64,000 nt of DNA from Lachnospiraceae bacterium (GTDB taxonomy: Bacteria; Bacillota; Clostridia; Lachnospirales; Lachnospiraceae), in NCBI GenBank assembly GCA_009774175.1, contig VSNG01000001.1:124001-188000 (forward strand), read 5' to 3'. The notes beneath the pieces are model-generated. The model had not been told where the DNA came from. It saw only the letters and a program-made list of their open reading frames with translations, and did no database searches. Position numbers and translations under genes: made by a program. Every line of letters starts with the position of its first letter. The stretch's first letter is position 1. Positions 50,146 to 59,226 of the stretch are shown here, one piece after another.

Positions 50146-52041
50146 TTATTGTGCCGTTCCTTCGGTATCAAAGAACCGTTTATCATAGCAGACGCCGACC
50201 CCGAAGCGGTTTGCGCCGCAGCCCTGGCACTGCGCCCTGCAGTTTGGCGAAACGGTCTGCGCCTGCGCCTTTTTCCACTCCCGAAGCAGAAATTCCTTTG
50301 TTACGCCGCAGTCCAGAAAATCCCAGGGAAAAATTTCGTCGTCAGCCCGTGCTCTTGTGGTGTAGAAACCGACATCCAGGTTACAGTCAGAAAAGCTTTC
50401 TATCCACAGCTCATTATGGAAATATTCGCTCCATGCGTCAAACATGCAGCCCTTCTCATAAGCCTTTCTGATCACCCCGGCCACTCGCCTGTCCCCTCTG
50501 GCCAGAACGCCCTCCAGAACGCTTACGTCCGCCTCGTGCCAGTTGTATTTGATGCTTTTTTGGTTTAACTGGCTCATGATGCCCTGTCTGGTCAGATGCG
50601 CCTTGTCCAGAAATTCTTCTGCCGTACACATGGGCGCCCACTGGAAGGGCGTAAAGGGCTTGGGAATAAAGAAGGAAGTGCTTGTGACGATCTGCACCCG
50701 GCCGTTTACCCGACTGTCCTTGGGAACAGTTTCATAAAATGCCGCCGCAATCTTATTGGAAAGATCGCCGATTCCTAAAATATCCTCTTCGGTTTCGGTG
50801 GGGAGGCCCAGCATGAAATAAAGCTTTACCCGTGTCCAGCCGCCTGCAAAAGCCAGCGCTGCGCCTTTCAGGATATCCTCTTCGGTCAGGCCCTTATTAA
50901 TCACATCGCGAAGCCGCTGGCTGCCGGCTTCCGGCGCAAAGGTCAGGCTGCTTTTTTTCACATCCTGCACCTTGCTCATCACGTCCAGAGAAAAGGCGTC
51001 GATACGCAGGGAAGGCAGGGAAATATTAGTGTGCTTCTGTCCGCAGTCCGCTATCAGAAAATCCAGAAGCTCGTCCAGCCGGGAATAGTCGCTGGAGCTT
51101 AAGGAGCTTAAGGAAACCTCCTCATGTCCTGTATTTCGTAGCATTTCAACGGCATAGCGCTTTAATTGCTCCACATTCCGCTCCCTGACCGGGCGGTAGA
51201 TCTGGCCGGCCTGACAGAAGCGGCAGCCGCGGATACAGCCGCGCTGGATTTCCAACACAACCCGGTCCTGCGTCACTTTGATAAAAGGCACCACAGGCTT
51301 CAGCGGATAGTGTGTGTCCGTCACATCTGTCACAATCTCCTTTAAAATCACATCCGGAATATCCTCAAAGAGCTTTTTTCTGCCAAGGATTGTGCCGTCT
51401 TCCCGGTAGAGCTCCTCATAGAACCGAGGTACATAAATACCGGGAATTTTTGCCGCGCCGTGCAGAAAATCCTGTCTTGTGCCGCCATGACGTTTGTTTT
51501 CCAGATACCAGTCGATCAGGGGACGGTATTGTGTCTCGCCCTCGCCGATATAGAACAGGTCAAAAAAATCCGCAATGGGCTCCGGATTATAGGTGCAGGG
51601 ACCGCCGCCGATTACAATGGGCATGTCTTCCCCGCGCTCCGCCGAAAGAAGCGGAATCTGTGACAGCTCCAATATCTGTAATATATTGGTGTAACACATC
51701 TCGTATTGGATCGTAATGCCAAGAAAGTCCATGTCCCGTATCGGTTCCTGGGATTCCAGACCGAAAAGGGGAATGGATTTTTTACGCATGATGGCATCCA
51801 GATCAACCCAGGGAGAGTAAACGCGTTCGCACCACACGTCATCCCATTCGTTCAGCATGCTGTACAAAATCTGGATTCCCAGATGGGACATGCCGATTTC
51901 ATAGACGTCGGGAAAGCACATGGCAAACCTGACCTGAATATCTGCTTTGTCTTTTACGACAGAATTGACTTCATTGCCAATGTAGCGGGCGGGTTTTTCC
52001 ACCTGCATCAGAATTTCATCATTTAACGCCAGTTTTCTCAT
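50146..52041 (-). CDS. TIGR03960 family B12-binding-domain radical SAM protein
   Basis: 631 residues from ATG 52041 (AAAGGAT site). An N-terminal cobalamin-binding-like Rossmann region (PDVYEIGMSHLGIQILYSML, PIVIGGGPCTYNPEPIADFF) is followed by the radical SAM core with cluster motif CIRGCRFC and FAPEAGSQRLRDVINKGLT. The C-terminus has CRAQCQGCGANRFG, a cysteine cluster. Substrate unknown. Paired with the DUF2344 gene 119 bases downstream. Confidence 0.94.
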   Translation of the reverse strand: MRKLALNDEILMQVEKPARYIGNEVNSVVKDKADIQVRFAMCFPDVYEIGMSHLGIQILYSMLNEWDDVWCERVYSPWVDLDAIMRKKSIPLFGLESQEPIRDMDFLGITIQYEMCYTNILQILELSQIPLLSAERGEDMPIVIGGGPCTYNPEPIADFFDLFYIGEGETQYRPLIDWYLENKRHGGTRQDFLHGAAKIPGIYVPRFYEELYREDGTILGRKKLFEDIPDVILKEIVTDVTDTHYPLKPVVPFIKVTQDRVVLEIQRGCIRGCRFCQAGQIYRPVRERNVEQLKRYAVEMLRNTGHEEVSLSSLSSSDYSRLDELLDFLIADCGQKHTNISLPSLRIDAFSLDVMSKVQDVKKSSLTFAPEAGSQRLRDVINKGLTEEDILKGAALAFAGGWTRVKLYFMLGLPTETEEDILGIGDLSNKIAAAFYETVPKDSRVNGRVQIVTSTSFFIPKPFTPFQWAPMCTAEEFLDKAHLTRQGIMSQLNQKSIKYNWHEADVSVLEGVLARGDRRVAGVIRKAYEKGCMFDAWSEYFHNELWIESFSDCNLDVGFYTTRARADDEIFPWDFLDCGVTKEFLLREWKKAQAQTVSPNCRAQCQGCGANRFGVGVCYDKRFFDTEGTAQ

Positions 52042-52179
52042 ACTTAAAATCCTTTGCCTTTGTTTCAATATTTTAAGTATAGCGAACTTGCACCGTAAAG
52101 TCAAAGAAGGACGGCGTTTTTATCGTCGGATCGGATCAATTCAGTGAAGCCGAAAGCCGAGCTGTTGCGTCGGATCAGT

Positions 52180-52590
52180 TCAGTTAAATAAATCGGCTAA
52201 TTCCTCCATGACCGCGTTTTCCCCACCGTCATACAGATGAAGGCTGTCCGCTCGGATCATATTATAGACATCGTCCGTGCTGTATGAGAGAATGTTGTTT
52301 CCTCTTGTATCGCACAGCAGAAAGGCTACAAATAAGAGTACGGCAAGTACCATGCGGTATTTGAAGCTGCCCATGGCGCCGTCCGGTACGCCTGCTTCCC
52401 TGTCCGGCATGCCGTAGCCGGGAAAGGATTCCGATTCCGCAAGCTGTCCTCTGTCAAAAAGCGGAAGCTGCGTATCCTTTCCGTAGAGAATATGTTCCCT
52501 TTGTCTGAGTTTCATTCGATTTCCCAGGTTTTCCTCCCGAATATATCTGGCCAGTTCCATTTTCTTTTCCGGCGTCACCTTTTTTTCCAT
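52180..52590 (-). CDS. Uncharacterised single-span membrane protein
   Basis: 136 residues. The cytoplasmic N-terminus (about 80 residues, charged, REENLGNRMKLRQREHILYG) precedes one membrane helix (YRMVLAVLLFVAFLLCD) and a short extracellular end. No family recognised. The start is supported only by a moderate site. Two near-identical 16-base segments resembling GTCGGATCAGTTCAGT lie at about 52130 and 52169, just past its 3' end. Confidence 0.65.
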   Translation of the reverse strand: MEKKVTPEKKMELARYIREENLGNRMKLRQREHILYGKDTQLPLFDRGQLAESESFPGYGMPDREAGVPDGAMGSFKYRMVLAVLLFVAFLLCDTRGNNILSYSTDDVYNMIRADSLHLYDGGENAVMEELADLFN

Positions 52591-52643
52591 TAGGCCGCGT
52601 CCTCTTTGCGTGTCTTTTCACTGCATTGTATGCAGGTTCGTAT

Positions 52644-52674
52644 AAAAAAAGAACGCACCCCGCAGGGTACGTTC
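52644..52674 (-). terminator. Intrinsic terminator of the his operon
   Basis: Minus strand GAACGTACCC (52665-52674) pairs with GGGTGCGTTC (52651-52660), four-base loop, then seven T. Two bases after the hisIE stop. Confidence 0.93.
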
Positions 52675-52676
52675 TC

Positions 52677-53960
52677 CTATCTTTGCGCCAGTTCTGTGGT
52701 GATCTCCTCCCATGTGATGTTCTTTTCCGCCATCAGCACCATCATATGGTACAGGAAATCCGAAATTTCATACTTGATTTCGTTGGGGTTTGGATTCTTG
52801 GCGGCAATGACAATTTCTGTGGCCTCTTCGCCCAGCTTTTTCAATATTTTGTCTGTTCCCTTTTCAAACAGGTAATTGGTGTAGGAACCGTCCTTTGGGT
52901 GGATTTTACGGTCCTTGATTACGTCGAATACCTGTTCAAACACCTTTAAAGGATTTGTCTCCTCATATTCTTTCGCCATGATCTCATTAAAAAAGCAGGA
53001 ACGGGCGCCTGTGTGGCAGGCTGCGCCGATCTGGGAGACCTTGGCAAGAATGGTATCCTTATCGCAGTCCGCCGTCAGGGATTTCACATACTGGAAGTGG
53101 CCGCTGGTCTCCCCCTTGACCCACAGCTCCTGCCGGCTTCTGCTGTAGTAAGTCATTTTGCCGGTACGCAGGGTGGTATTGTAGGCTTCCTCGTTCATAT
53201 AGGCAACCATCAGCACTTCATCCGTTTTGTAATCCTGCACCACGACAGTCACATGCCCGTCGCTGTTTAACTTAAACTCCTCCCAGGGAATGGCCGGCTC
53301 AAAGGTATTAACGGTAATATCATTGTTCTGGCACAGCGCCTTGATGGCCAGAAGCTCCTTTGCGTTTTCATTAATGGCGTAGCCGGAAATACCGCAGATA
53401 TTGTCGTTTCCCAGAAGCTCCAATATTTTATCCAGAGAAACCTCCGGCACGGACGCGATCATGGGAAAACGGGAAATGGCGATGGATTCTTTCAGACAGG
53501 TTTCCTTCACCAGAATAATCTCCCCGATATAGGCGTCAATCAGGGCTTCGTTTCTGGTAATACTGTCCGCCTCCGTCACGCAGGCCACAATTTTGTCCTT
53601 CCCGAATTTTTTGGATACTTCCGCCGTGATTTCAATATTGCCCGGTTTGGAATAGTTTAACGCCGCCTTCTTGCAGCCTGCATAGAGAAGCTTTTTGACG
53701 TCCTCCATCCGCTTCACGTTGCCTGCGCCGATTACGGGAATCTCCGCTTCGCTGCAGACGGCCTTTATAATGTCGAGGGCCTCCTCATGGGCGGCATCGC
53801 CCTCCGACATATCGTAAACAATTAATTCGTCCGCATTGTTATCGCTGTAAAATTTTGCCAGAGCCACCGGGTTTGTATCAATGATGGTACTGTCGGAAAA
53901 TCCTTTTACCGCGTCTCCTTTATATAAATAGATACAAGGTATAAATTTTTTGTATGCCAT
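52677..53960 (-). CDS. hisIE: HisIE with an N-terminal degenerate HisF-like barrel
   Basis: 427 residues, about twice a normal HisIE. Residues 1-210 resemble HisF/HisA (KKFIPCIYLYKGDAVKGFS, PVIGAGNVKRMEDVKKLLYA), but the catalytic Asp of HisF IPCLDVKDG is Tyr here, and no Asp stands at the second catalytic position near KIVACVTEA. HisI (about 225-320) has YYSRSRQELWVKGETSG, DCDKDT and GAACHTGARSCF. HisE (about 335-427) has KLGEEATEIVIAAKN and EISDFLYHM. It should catalyse steps 2 and 3 of histidine synthesis; the barrel is probably not catalytic. Confidence 0.95.
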   Translation of the reverse strand: MAYKKFIPCIYLYKGDAVKGFSDSTIIDTNPVALAKFYSDNNADELIVYDMSEGDAAHEEALDIIKAVCSEAEIPVIGAGNVKRMEDVKKLLYAGCKKAALNYSKPGNIEITAEVSKKFGKDKIVACVTEADSITRNEALIDAYIGEIILVKETCLKESIAISRFPMIASVPEVSLDKILELLGNDNICGISGYAINENAKELLAIKALCQNNDITVNTFEPAIPWEEFKLNSDGHVTVVVQDYKTDEVLMVAYMNEEAYNTTLRTGKMTYYSRSRQELWVKGETSGHFQYVKSLTADCDKDTILAKVSQIGAACHTGARSCFFNEIMAKEYEETNPLKVFEQVFDVIKDRKIHPKDGSYTNYLFEKGTDKILKKLGEEATEIVIAAKNPNPNEIKYEISDFLYHMMVLMAEKNITWEEITTELAQR

Positions 53961-54019
53961 ACTGCCGCTGTCCCTTTCTCTTCATAGTGTCTATACGGGA
54001 AATGCCTGTTTTGGGCGCT

Positions 54020-54610
54020 CTATGCGAGCGTTCCCTTGGTACTTAAGATGCCCTGCACCCGCGGATCCTTTGCAACCGCCTCGTCAAGGGCCTTGCCGAA
54101 GGCCTTGAACATGGCTTCGATCATGTGATGGGTGTTTATGCCGCTTATCATTTTCAGATGCAGATTCATGCCGGCGCTGTAGCTTACCGCATAAAAGAAC
54201 TCCCGCACAAGCTCCGTATCCAGATCTCCCACCCGTGCAGAGGGAAATTCGCAGTCAAAGGAGAAATAGGGTCTTCCGCACAGGTCAATGGCGCACAGGC
54301 ACAGGGCGTCGTCCATGGGCAGAAGAAAGGAACCGTAACGCCTGATGCCGGTCTTGTCTCCAAGCGCCTCTCTGATCGCCGTGCCAAGCACAATGCCCGC
54401 ATCTTCCACACTGTGGTGTCCGTCCACGTCCAGATCCCCGTTGACTTTCATGGTCAAATCAAAAAAGCCGTGTCTGGAAAAGCCCTCCAGCATATGGTCA
54501 AAGAATCCGATGCCGGTAGAAATCTCGCTCTTTCCTCCGCCGTCCAGATTCAGGGACGCTTTGATTTCTGTCTCCTTCGTGTTCCGTTCTATCGTTGCTG
54601 TTCTTGCCAT
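54020..54610 (-). CDS. hisB: Imidazoleglycerol-phosphate dehydratase HisB
   Basis: 196 residues, the monofunctional form. Metal-binding histidine motifs DVDGHHSVEDAG and INTHHMIEAMFKAFGKAL, plus GIGFFDHMLEGFSRHG. It performs step 6 of histidine synthesis. It starts nine bases after the hisD stop; hisIE follows after 59 bases. Confidence 0.97.
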   Translation of the reverse strand: MARTATIERNTKETEIKASLNLDGGGKSEISTGIGFFDHMLEGFSRHGFFDLTMKVNGDLDVDGHHSVEDAGIVLGTAIREALGDKTGIRRYGSFLLPMDDALCLCAIDLCGRPYFSFDCEFPSARVGDLDTELVREFFYAVSYSAGMNLHLKMISGINTHHMIEAMFKAFGKALDEAVAKDPRVQGILSTKGTLA

Positions 54611-54619
54611 AAATCCTCC

Positions 54620-55909
54620 TTATTCAAACCGTACCCGGATGGAATTTGCGTGGGCAGTCAGGCCTTCTTTTTCGGCAAACAGCTCGATATCCGCGTGGGC
54701 CTTTTCCAGCGCTTCTCTTGAGTAGGAAATCAAACTGGTTTTTTTCAGGAAATCATCCACATTTAAGGGCGAGAAAAACCGCGCCGTACCGTTTGTGGGC
54801 AAAATGTGGTTGGGGCCTGCAAAATAGTCTCCAAGAGGCTCGCAGGAATATTCTCCGAGGAAAATCGCACCGGCGTTTTTGATTCTCGTCATGACCTGAT
54901 AAGGGTCTTTGGTGAGGATTTCCAAATGCTCCGAAGCGATGGCGTTTGCCGCATCCACGGCGCTGTCCATGGAATCCGCCAGCAGAATATAGCCGTAGTT
55001 ACCAAGTGATTCCCGAATAATATCCGCTCTGGGCAGTTCCTTTAAAAAGACTTCGATCTGTTCGGACACCTGATCCGCAAGGGTAACGCTGGTGGTAATC
55101 AGAATGGCGCTTGCCAGCGTATCGTGCTCCGCCTGGGAAAGCAGGTCCGCCGCCACATAACGGGGATTGGCGCTTTCATCCGCGATCACAAGAATTTCAC
55201 TGGGGCCTGCAATGGAATCAATGCTGACATAACCGAAGCAGGCTTTTTTTGCCAGCGCTACAAAAATATTGCCGGGCCCGGTGATCTTATCCACTTTGGG
55301 AACGCTCTCTGTGCCAAAGGCCATGGCCGCGATGGCCTGTGCGCCGCCAACCTTGTAGATTTCATCCACGCCCGCAATCTTCGCGGCTACCAGCGTTCCC
55401 GGGTTGACAAGACCGTCGGCCCCCGCAGGGGTGGTCATGACGATCCGCTCCACACCGGCCACTTTGGCGGGAATCACGTTCATCAGCACGCTGCTTGGAT
55501 AGGCCGCCTTGCCGCCGGGCACATAGACGCCGGATACGGCGATGGGCAGAATGCGCTGTCCAAGGATGGAACCGTCCGGCTTTGTGTCAATCCAGCTGTT
55601 TCGAAGCTGTTTTTTGTGGAATGCTTCGATATTTGCCGCTGATTTTTTCATCACGGCTACAAAGGCATCTTCCGCCTGTTTGAAGGCTGCCTGTATTTCC
55701 GCGTCGGTTACGCGGATATTCTCCGCGCTGATATCCCATTTGTCAAACTGTTTTGTATAGTCAAATACGGCAGTATCGCCTTTTTCGCGCACATTTGCTA
55801 TGATATCCGCCACTACGGATTCGTACTGTCCGTAATTGCCTGGGCTTCTCTTAAGGAGAGAGTTAAGTATATCTTTTTGTGAATCCTTTGTCAGTTGAAC
55901 CGTCTGCAT
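54620..55909 (-). CDS. hisD: Histidinol dehydrogenase HisD
   Basis: 429 residues. Zinc-dependent oxidation of L-histidinol to histidine, the last two steps. Family segments include YVPGGKAAYPSSVLMNVIPA, GGAQAIAAMAFGTESVPKVD, GPSEILVIADE and LSQAEHDTLASAIL. Ends with the LTAHANSIRVRFE-type C-terminus. Preceded by a 105-base gap with a partial inverted repeat (GCCGTTTT/AAAACGGC) after the SIMPL gene. Confidence 0.97.
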   Translation of the reverse strand: MQTVQLTKDSQKDILNSLLKRSPGNYGQYESVVADIIANVREKGDTAVFDYTKQFDKWDISAENIRVTDAEIQAAFKQAEDAFVAVMKKSAANIEAFHKKQLRNSWIDTKPDGSILGQRILPIAVSGVYVPGGKAAYPSSVLMNVIPAKVAGVERIVMTTPAGADGLVNPGTLVAAKIAGVDEIYKVGGAQAIAAMAFGTESVPKVDKITGPGNIFVALAKKACFGYVSIDSIAGPSEILVIADESANPRYVAADLLSQAEHDTLASAILITTSVTLADQVSEQIEVFLKELPRADIIRESLGNYGYILLADSMDSAVDAANAIASEHLEILTKDPYQVMTRIKNAGAIFLGEYSCEPLGDYFAGPNHILPTNGTARFFSPLNVDDFLKKTSLISYSREALEKAHADIELFAEKEGLTAHANSIRVRFE

Positions 55910-56014
55910 TTTTTCGTATACTCCGTTTCATCCTATATTGTTTTGCCGTTTTCTTTCCGGTTTTTGACGGACAAAAACGGCCAATTCGTTAAGTCGGATA
56001 CAGTCCTGTCTGGC

Positions 56015-56761
56015 TCAGTTTACGGCGTAATTTAATTTCACCGTAATAGAGGCGGTTTTATGACGGGAGCTGGTGTCGAAATAGCCGCCGTAGCTGTATT
56101 CCGTGTTACTGTTTTGCGCGGTAATCTGGAACACGCCCAGATTCGCGTTTAAAAGCTCCCCGATCACGGAACCCGTGCCGGAAGCCATCAGGTCGATGCG
56201 GTCTTTGGCGTTCTGGGTCGCCTCCTCGATCAGCTGTAATTTCAGTTCGTCCAGCTTGGTATAGTAGTACTCCGGCTCCTCCGAGGCAAACTGTACGCCG
56301 GATTCGATCAGACCGGATATATCTCTGGAAATATTCTCAATCTTGTCAATATCCGCAGAGGTAATGGACACATTCTGGTACAGATTGTATCCGTCGATGT
56401 AATCCCGGATTCTGTCGCCGTTTTCGTTGTACTCAGACTCCCAGCGCTCGCTGATGGTGACGGAGCTGAATACCATTTCCTCCTCCGATACGCCGTTGTC
56501 CAGCAGATATTTCTGAATCAGTTCCGCATCCTTCTTAATGGAGCGGTAAGCTTCCTGAGTGGTGCTTCCCTCTCTGGAAAAGCTGCCGCGCCAGACAATC
56601 AGGTCAGCCTCGAAATCGCAGTTGGCAGAACCCGTAGCGGTCAGTCCGCCGCTGCCGGAGGTTTTCTTGTAGGAAACCAGATTTCCCGTAAAAACCGTTG
56701 TGCAGACGATTGCGCAGATACCTGCAATCAATGCAATTACAATTCCCTTATACTCTTTCAT
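56015..56761 (-). CDS. SIMPL-domain (DUF541) protein within the his operon
   Basis: 248 residues. One N-terminal membrane anchor (about residues 6-27, IVIALIAGICAIVCTTVFTG) followed by an extracellular SIMPL domain with YQNVSITSADIDKIENISRD and NAKDRIDLMASGTGSVIGEL. Close relatives are called BP26/OMP28-like; function is unknown. It lies in line with hisG and hisD with a good site and no internal promoter visible, so it should be cotranscribed with them though it has no known link to histidine. Confidence 0.9.
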   Translation of the reverse strand: MKEYKGIVIALIAGICAIVCTTVFTGNLVSYKKTSGSGGLTATGSANCDFEADLIVWRGSFSREGSTTQEAYRSIKKDAELIQKYLLDNGVSEEEMVFSSVTISERWESEYNENGDRIRDYIDGYNLYQNVSITSADIDKIENISRDISGLIESGVQFASEEPEYYYTKLDELKLQLIEEATQNAKDRIDLMASGTGSVIGELLNANLGVFQITAQNSNTEYSYGGYFDTSSRHKTASITVKLNYAVN

Positions 56762-56824
56762 GTCAAATTCCTTTCTGTCATTTCCCTGTTTACACCATTT
56801 TTGCCGGCATATCTCCGGCTGTTC

Positions 56825-57472
56825 TTAGTTTAACTGGCTTCGAAGCGCCGTGATCAGTTTCTTGATCCGTTCCGGCTCCATCTGCATGCTTACCTGATTG
56901 ACGATCATCCGCGCCGAGAGGGGGCAGATTTCCTCCAGAACCTCCAGTCCGTTTTCTTTCAGCGTTGAGCCCGTCTCCACGATATCCACAATCACGTCGG
57001 CAAGTTTTACAATGGGGCCAAGCTCCACGGATCCGTTCAGCTTGATGATATCCACTGTCTGATGTTTTCTGTTATAGAAATAATCCTTGGCAATATTCGG
57101 GTATTTGCTGGCAACCCGGATCATCTCATGGTGCTGCAGCAGTTCGCCTGCGCTTTTCGGTCCGCAGACGCACATCCGGCATTTGCCATAGCCAAGATCA
57201 AGCACTTCGTATACCCGCCGGTTTTCTTCCATGATCGTGTCCTTGCCCACAACGCCGATATCCGCCGCACCGTACTCCACATAAGTGGGCACGTCCGGGC
57301 CCTTTGCGAGGAAAAACCTTAATTTCAGCTCTTCGTTGACAAAGATCAGTTTACGGGAATCCTTATCCTTCATTTCTTCGCAGGTAATGCCTATTTTCGA
57401 AAGAAGATCCATGGTTTTATTGGCCAGCCGCCCTTTTCCAAGGGCAAATGTCAGGTATTTTTCTTCACTCAT
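56825..57472 (-). CDS. hisG: ATP phosphoribosyltransferase HisG, short form
   Basis: 215 residues, the short catalytic subunit without the C-terminal regulatory domain. Starts YLTFALGKGRLANKTMDLL; DIVETGSTLKENGLEV binds PRPP. First step of histidine synthesis. It needs HisZ, encoded immediately upstream with an eight-base overlap, for activity and feedback inhibition. Confidence 0.97.
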   Translation of the reverse strand: MSEEKYLTFALGKGRLANKTMDLLSKIGITCEEMKDKDSRKLIFVNEELKLRFFLAKGPDVPTYVEYGAADIGVVGKDTIMEENRRVYEVLDLGYGKCRMCVCGPKSAGELLQHHEMIRVASKYPNIAKDYFYNRKHQTVDIIKLNGSVELGPIVKLADVIVDIVETGSTLKENGLEVLEEICPLSARMIVNQVSMQMEPERIKKLITALRSQLN

Positions 57473-58574
57473 GTAACAGCTCCACCTTCTTTCCGGCCAT
57501 GCGCAGGCTTTTGGCCTTTTGCAGTTTTTCCTTAAAATTGGCTTCCGTATAATACATCTTCACAGGCGCATCCATACCTGTTATCACCACATCCTGCCGT
57601 CCCATCGCCGCAAGAAGATCGTCCACCACAATCACAAAGCCGATGGCGGCCGAATCCTTTCCGAAACGGGTGAGAAGCTTATCATAACGTCCGCCCTTCA
57701 CAATGGCGTCACCGATTCCGTAGGTGTATCCCTTGAAAATGATGCCCGTATAATAATTATACTTGCTGAGCATACCAAGGTCAAAGGAAACATATTTTTC
57801 CACGCCATAATCACACAGAACCTGATACACCTTCTCAAGCCGCTCGACAGCGTGTCTGGAACGCTTGTTGGAAGCCGCTTCCTTGGCTTCCTCCAGAATC
57901 TGTACAGTTCCGAACAGATCGCTCACCTTAAGAAGAAGCTCCTTATCCTTTTTATCCACATGAGTTCGCTCAAGAAGCTCTTCCGCACCGAAATAATTCT
58001 TACCGGAAATATATTCCCGAAGCTCAAGCTCCGTTTCCTCATCCAGTCCGGCCTCAGCGCAGATACCTTTAAAGTATTCCAGATTGCCAACACTGATCTG
58101 GAAATCAGACAGACCTGCATGATAAAGCGCCTCAATCGTCATGGCGATCATCTCCGCGTCCGCCTGCACGGAATCGTCTCCGATTAACTCCGCTCCCATC
58201 TGGGTCACTTCCTTTAATTTTCCCTGTAAATCGGACGTGTTCGTAAAGGTGTTTCCCTGATAACAGAAACGGATCGGCACATTCTCTTCCATAAAGTATT
58301 TTGCGGCGCACCTGGCAATGGACGGCGTAAAATCCGGCCGCAAAACCAGCGTGTTGCCCTCCTTGTCAAAAAACTTATACAGTTCTCTGGAAGGCGTTGT
58401 TCCAACTTCCTTTGAGAATACGTCAAAAAATTCAAAGGTGGGCGTCTGGATATCCCGATAGCCGTAGGCGGTGATCCGTTCATGGAGAAGCCGCTCCACA
58501 ATCGTCTTTTTTTCCTTTTCATCGCCGTAAATATCGCGCACGCCTTCCGGCGTATGAACTAATTTTTTACCCAT
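57465..58574 (-). CDS. hisZ: ATP phosphoribosyltransferase regulatory subunit HisZ
   Basis: 369 residues, a class II aminoacyl-tRNA synthetase-like paralogue of HisRS. Motif 2-like region (PSRELYKFFDKEGNTLVLRP, DFTPSIARCAAKYF) and histidine-site segments (YYTGIIFKGYTYGIGDAIVK, GGRYDKLL) are visible; no anticodon-binding domain. It allosterically controls the short HisG. First gene of the operon; ATG about 75 bases after the start of transcription. No T-box structure is evident in that short leader. Confidence 0.95.
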   Translation of the reverse strand: MGKKLVHTPEGVRDIYGDEKEKKTIVERLLHERITAYGYRDIQTPTFEFFDVFSKEVGTTPSRELYKFFDKEGNTLVLRPDFTPSIARCAAKYFMEENVPIRFCYQGNTFTNTSDLQGKLKEVTQMGAELIGDDSVQADAEMIAMTIEALYHAGLSDFQISVGNLEYFKGICAEAGLDEETELELREYISGKNYFGAEELLERTHVDKKDKELLLKVSDLFGTVQILEEAKEAASNKRSRHAVERLEKVYQVLCDYGVEKYVSFDLGMLSKYNYYTGIIFKGYTYGIGDAIVKGGRYDKLLTRFGKDSAAIGFVIVVDDLLAAMGRQDVVITGMDAPVKMYYTEANFKEKLQKAKSLRMAGKKVELLHE

Positions 58575-58653
58575 AAATTATTATGCCTTTCCCTTACACT
58601 TTATTACATTAAAGTTGTAACGTGATAATTCACTACTAAATTAAACTCAATAC

Positions 58654-58682
58654 ACTATAACCCACTTCTGCCGGTTTGTCAA
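58654..58682 (-). promoter_or_regulatory. Promoter of the his operon
   Basis: Minus strand TTGACA (58677-58682), 17-base spacer, TATAGT (58654-58659). Near consensus. It begins right at the end of recU. Confidence 0.92.
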
Positions 58683-58685
58683 TTT

Positions 58686-59222
58686 TTAATCTATTCTGTC
58701 GTCAAGATCCTTTTGCAGCATATCCAGATAGGGCACAAGAATCCCGTGTTTTTTTGGCAGCACATACTCCGGATTCAATTCGTCATATCGAAAGCTTTTC
58801 CGGCCGCCTTCTTTTGCCCGATCCCAGAAAAAACGCAGCATCTCATAGGGAAGATAATAAAAAATGTCCTTATGGGAGTAATAAATCAGAAAAAAGGCGA
58901 TGCCCTTCTGTTTTTCAAACTGTCCCATGAATTCCACCTGATGTTCATGGATATTCTGGAGGGAAAAGGTGTCCGCCGCGCATTCCTTTGCGTCAAAGCA
59001 GACCGGGATGCCCTGTACCGCACCAATGTAGTCCACCGTACTCTTCTGGTCGAAATAGGCCAGCGTAATATGACGGCTTTCCTTGTCGATATTGATGGGC
59101 GTGATGGGCGTCGGTATTTTCTGGATCAGGGCCAGCCCGTTTTCCAGATATTTTTCATTTGTTCGGTTGATCAGATCCTCCAGTGTGGAGCCGCGCAGTC
59201 CGCGGGAGTTCCATGTGGCCAT
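58686..59222 (-). CDS. recU: Holliday junction resolvase RecU
   Basis: 178 residues from ATG 59222 (GGAGGGA upstream); 11 extra upstream codons are open. The N-terminus MATWNSRGLRGSTLEDLINR matches RecU; catalytic acidic residues lie in STVDYIGAVQGIPVCFDAKE. It resolves four-way junctions and works with RuvAB in Firmicutes. It follows the pseudouridine synthase gene by four bases and ends at the his promoter. Confidence 0.95.
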   Translation of the reverse strand: MATWNSRGLRGSTLEDLINRTNEKYLENGLALIQKIPTPITPINIDKESRHITLAYFDQKSTVDYIGAVQGIPVCFDAKECAADTFSLQNIHEHQVEFMGQFEKQKGIAFFLIYYSHKDIFYYLPYEMLRFFWDRAKEGGRKSFRYDELNPEYVLPKKHGILVPYLDMLQKDLDDRID

Positions 59223-59226
59223 GCCA

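Noticed and set aside
52128..52190. Near-identical 16-base direct repeats around GTCGGATCAGTTCAGT as an attachment site
   Set aside because: Only two copies about 39 bases apart, at the 3' end of a small gene, with no integrase or tRNA nearby; probably a small local duplication.
58575..58653. Possible T-box or histidine attenuator before hisZ
   Set aside because: The leader is only about 75 bases, has no terminator hairpin, no specifier-loop structure and no TGGN-type T-box sequence.
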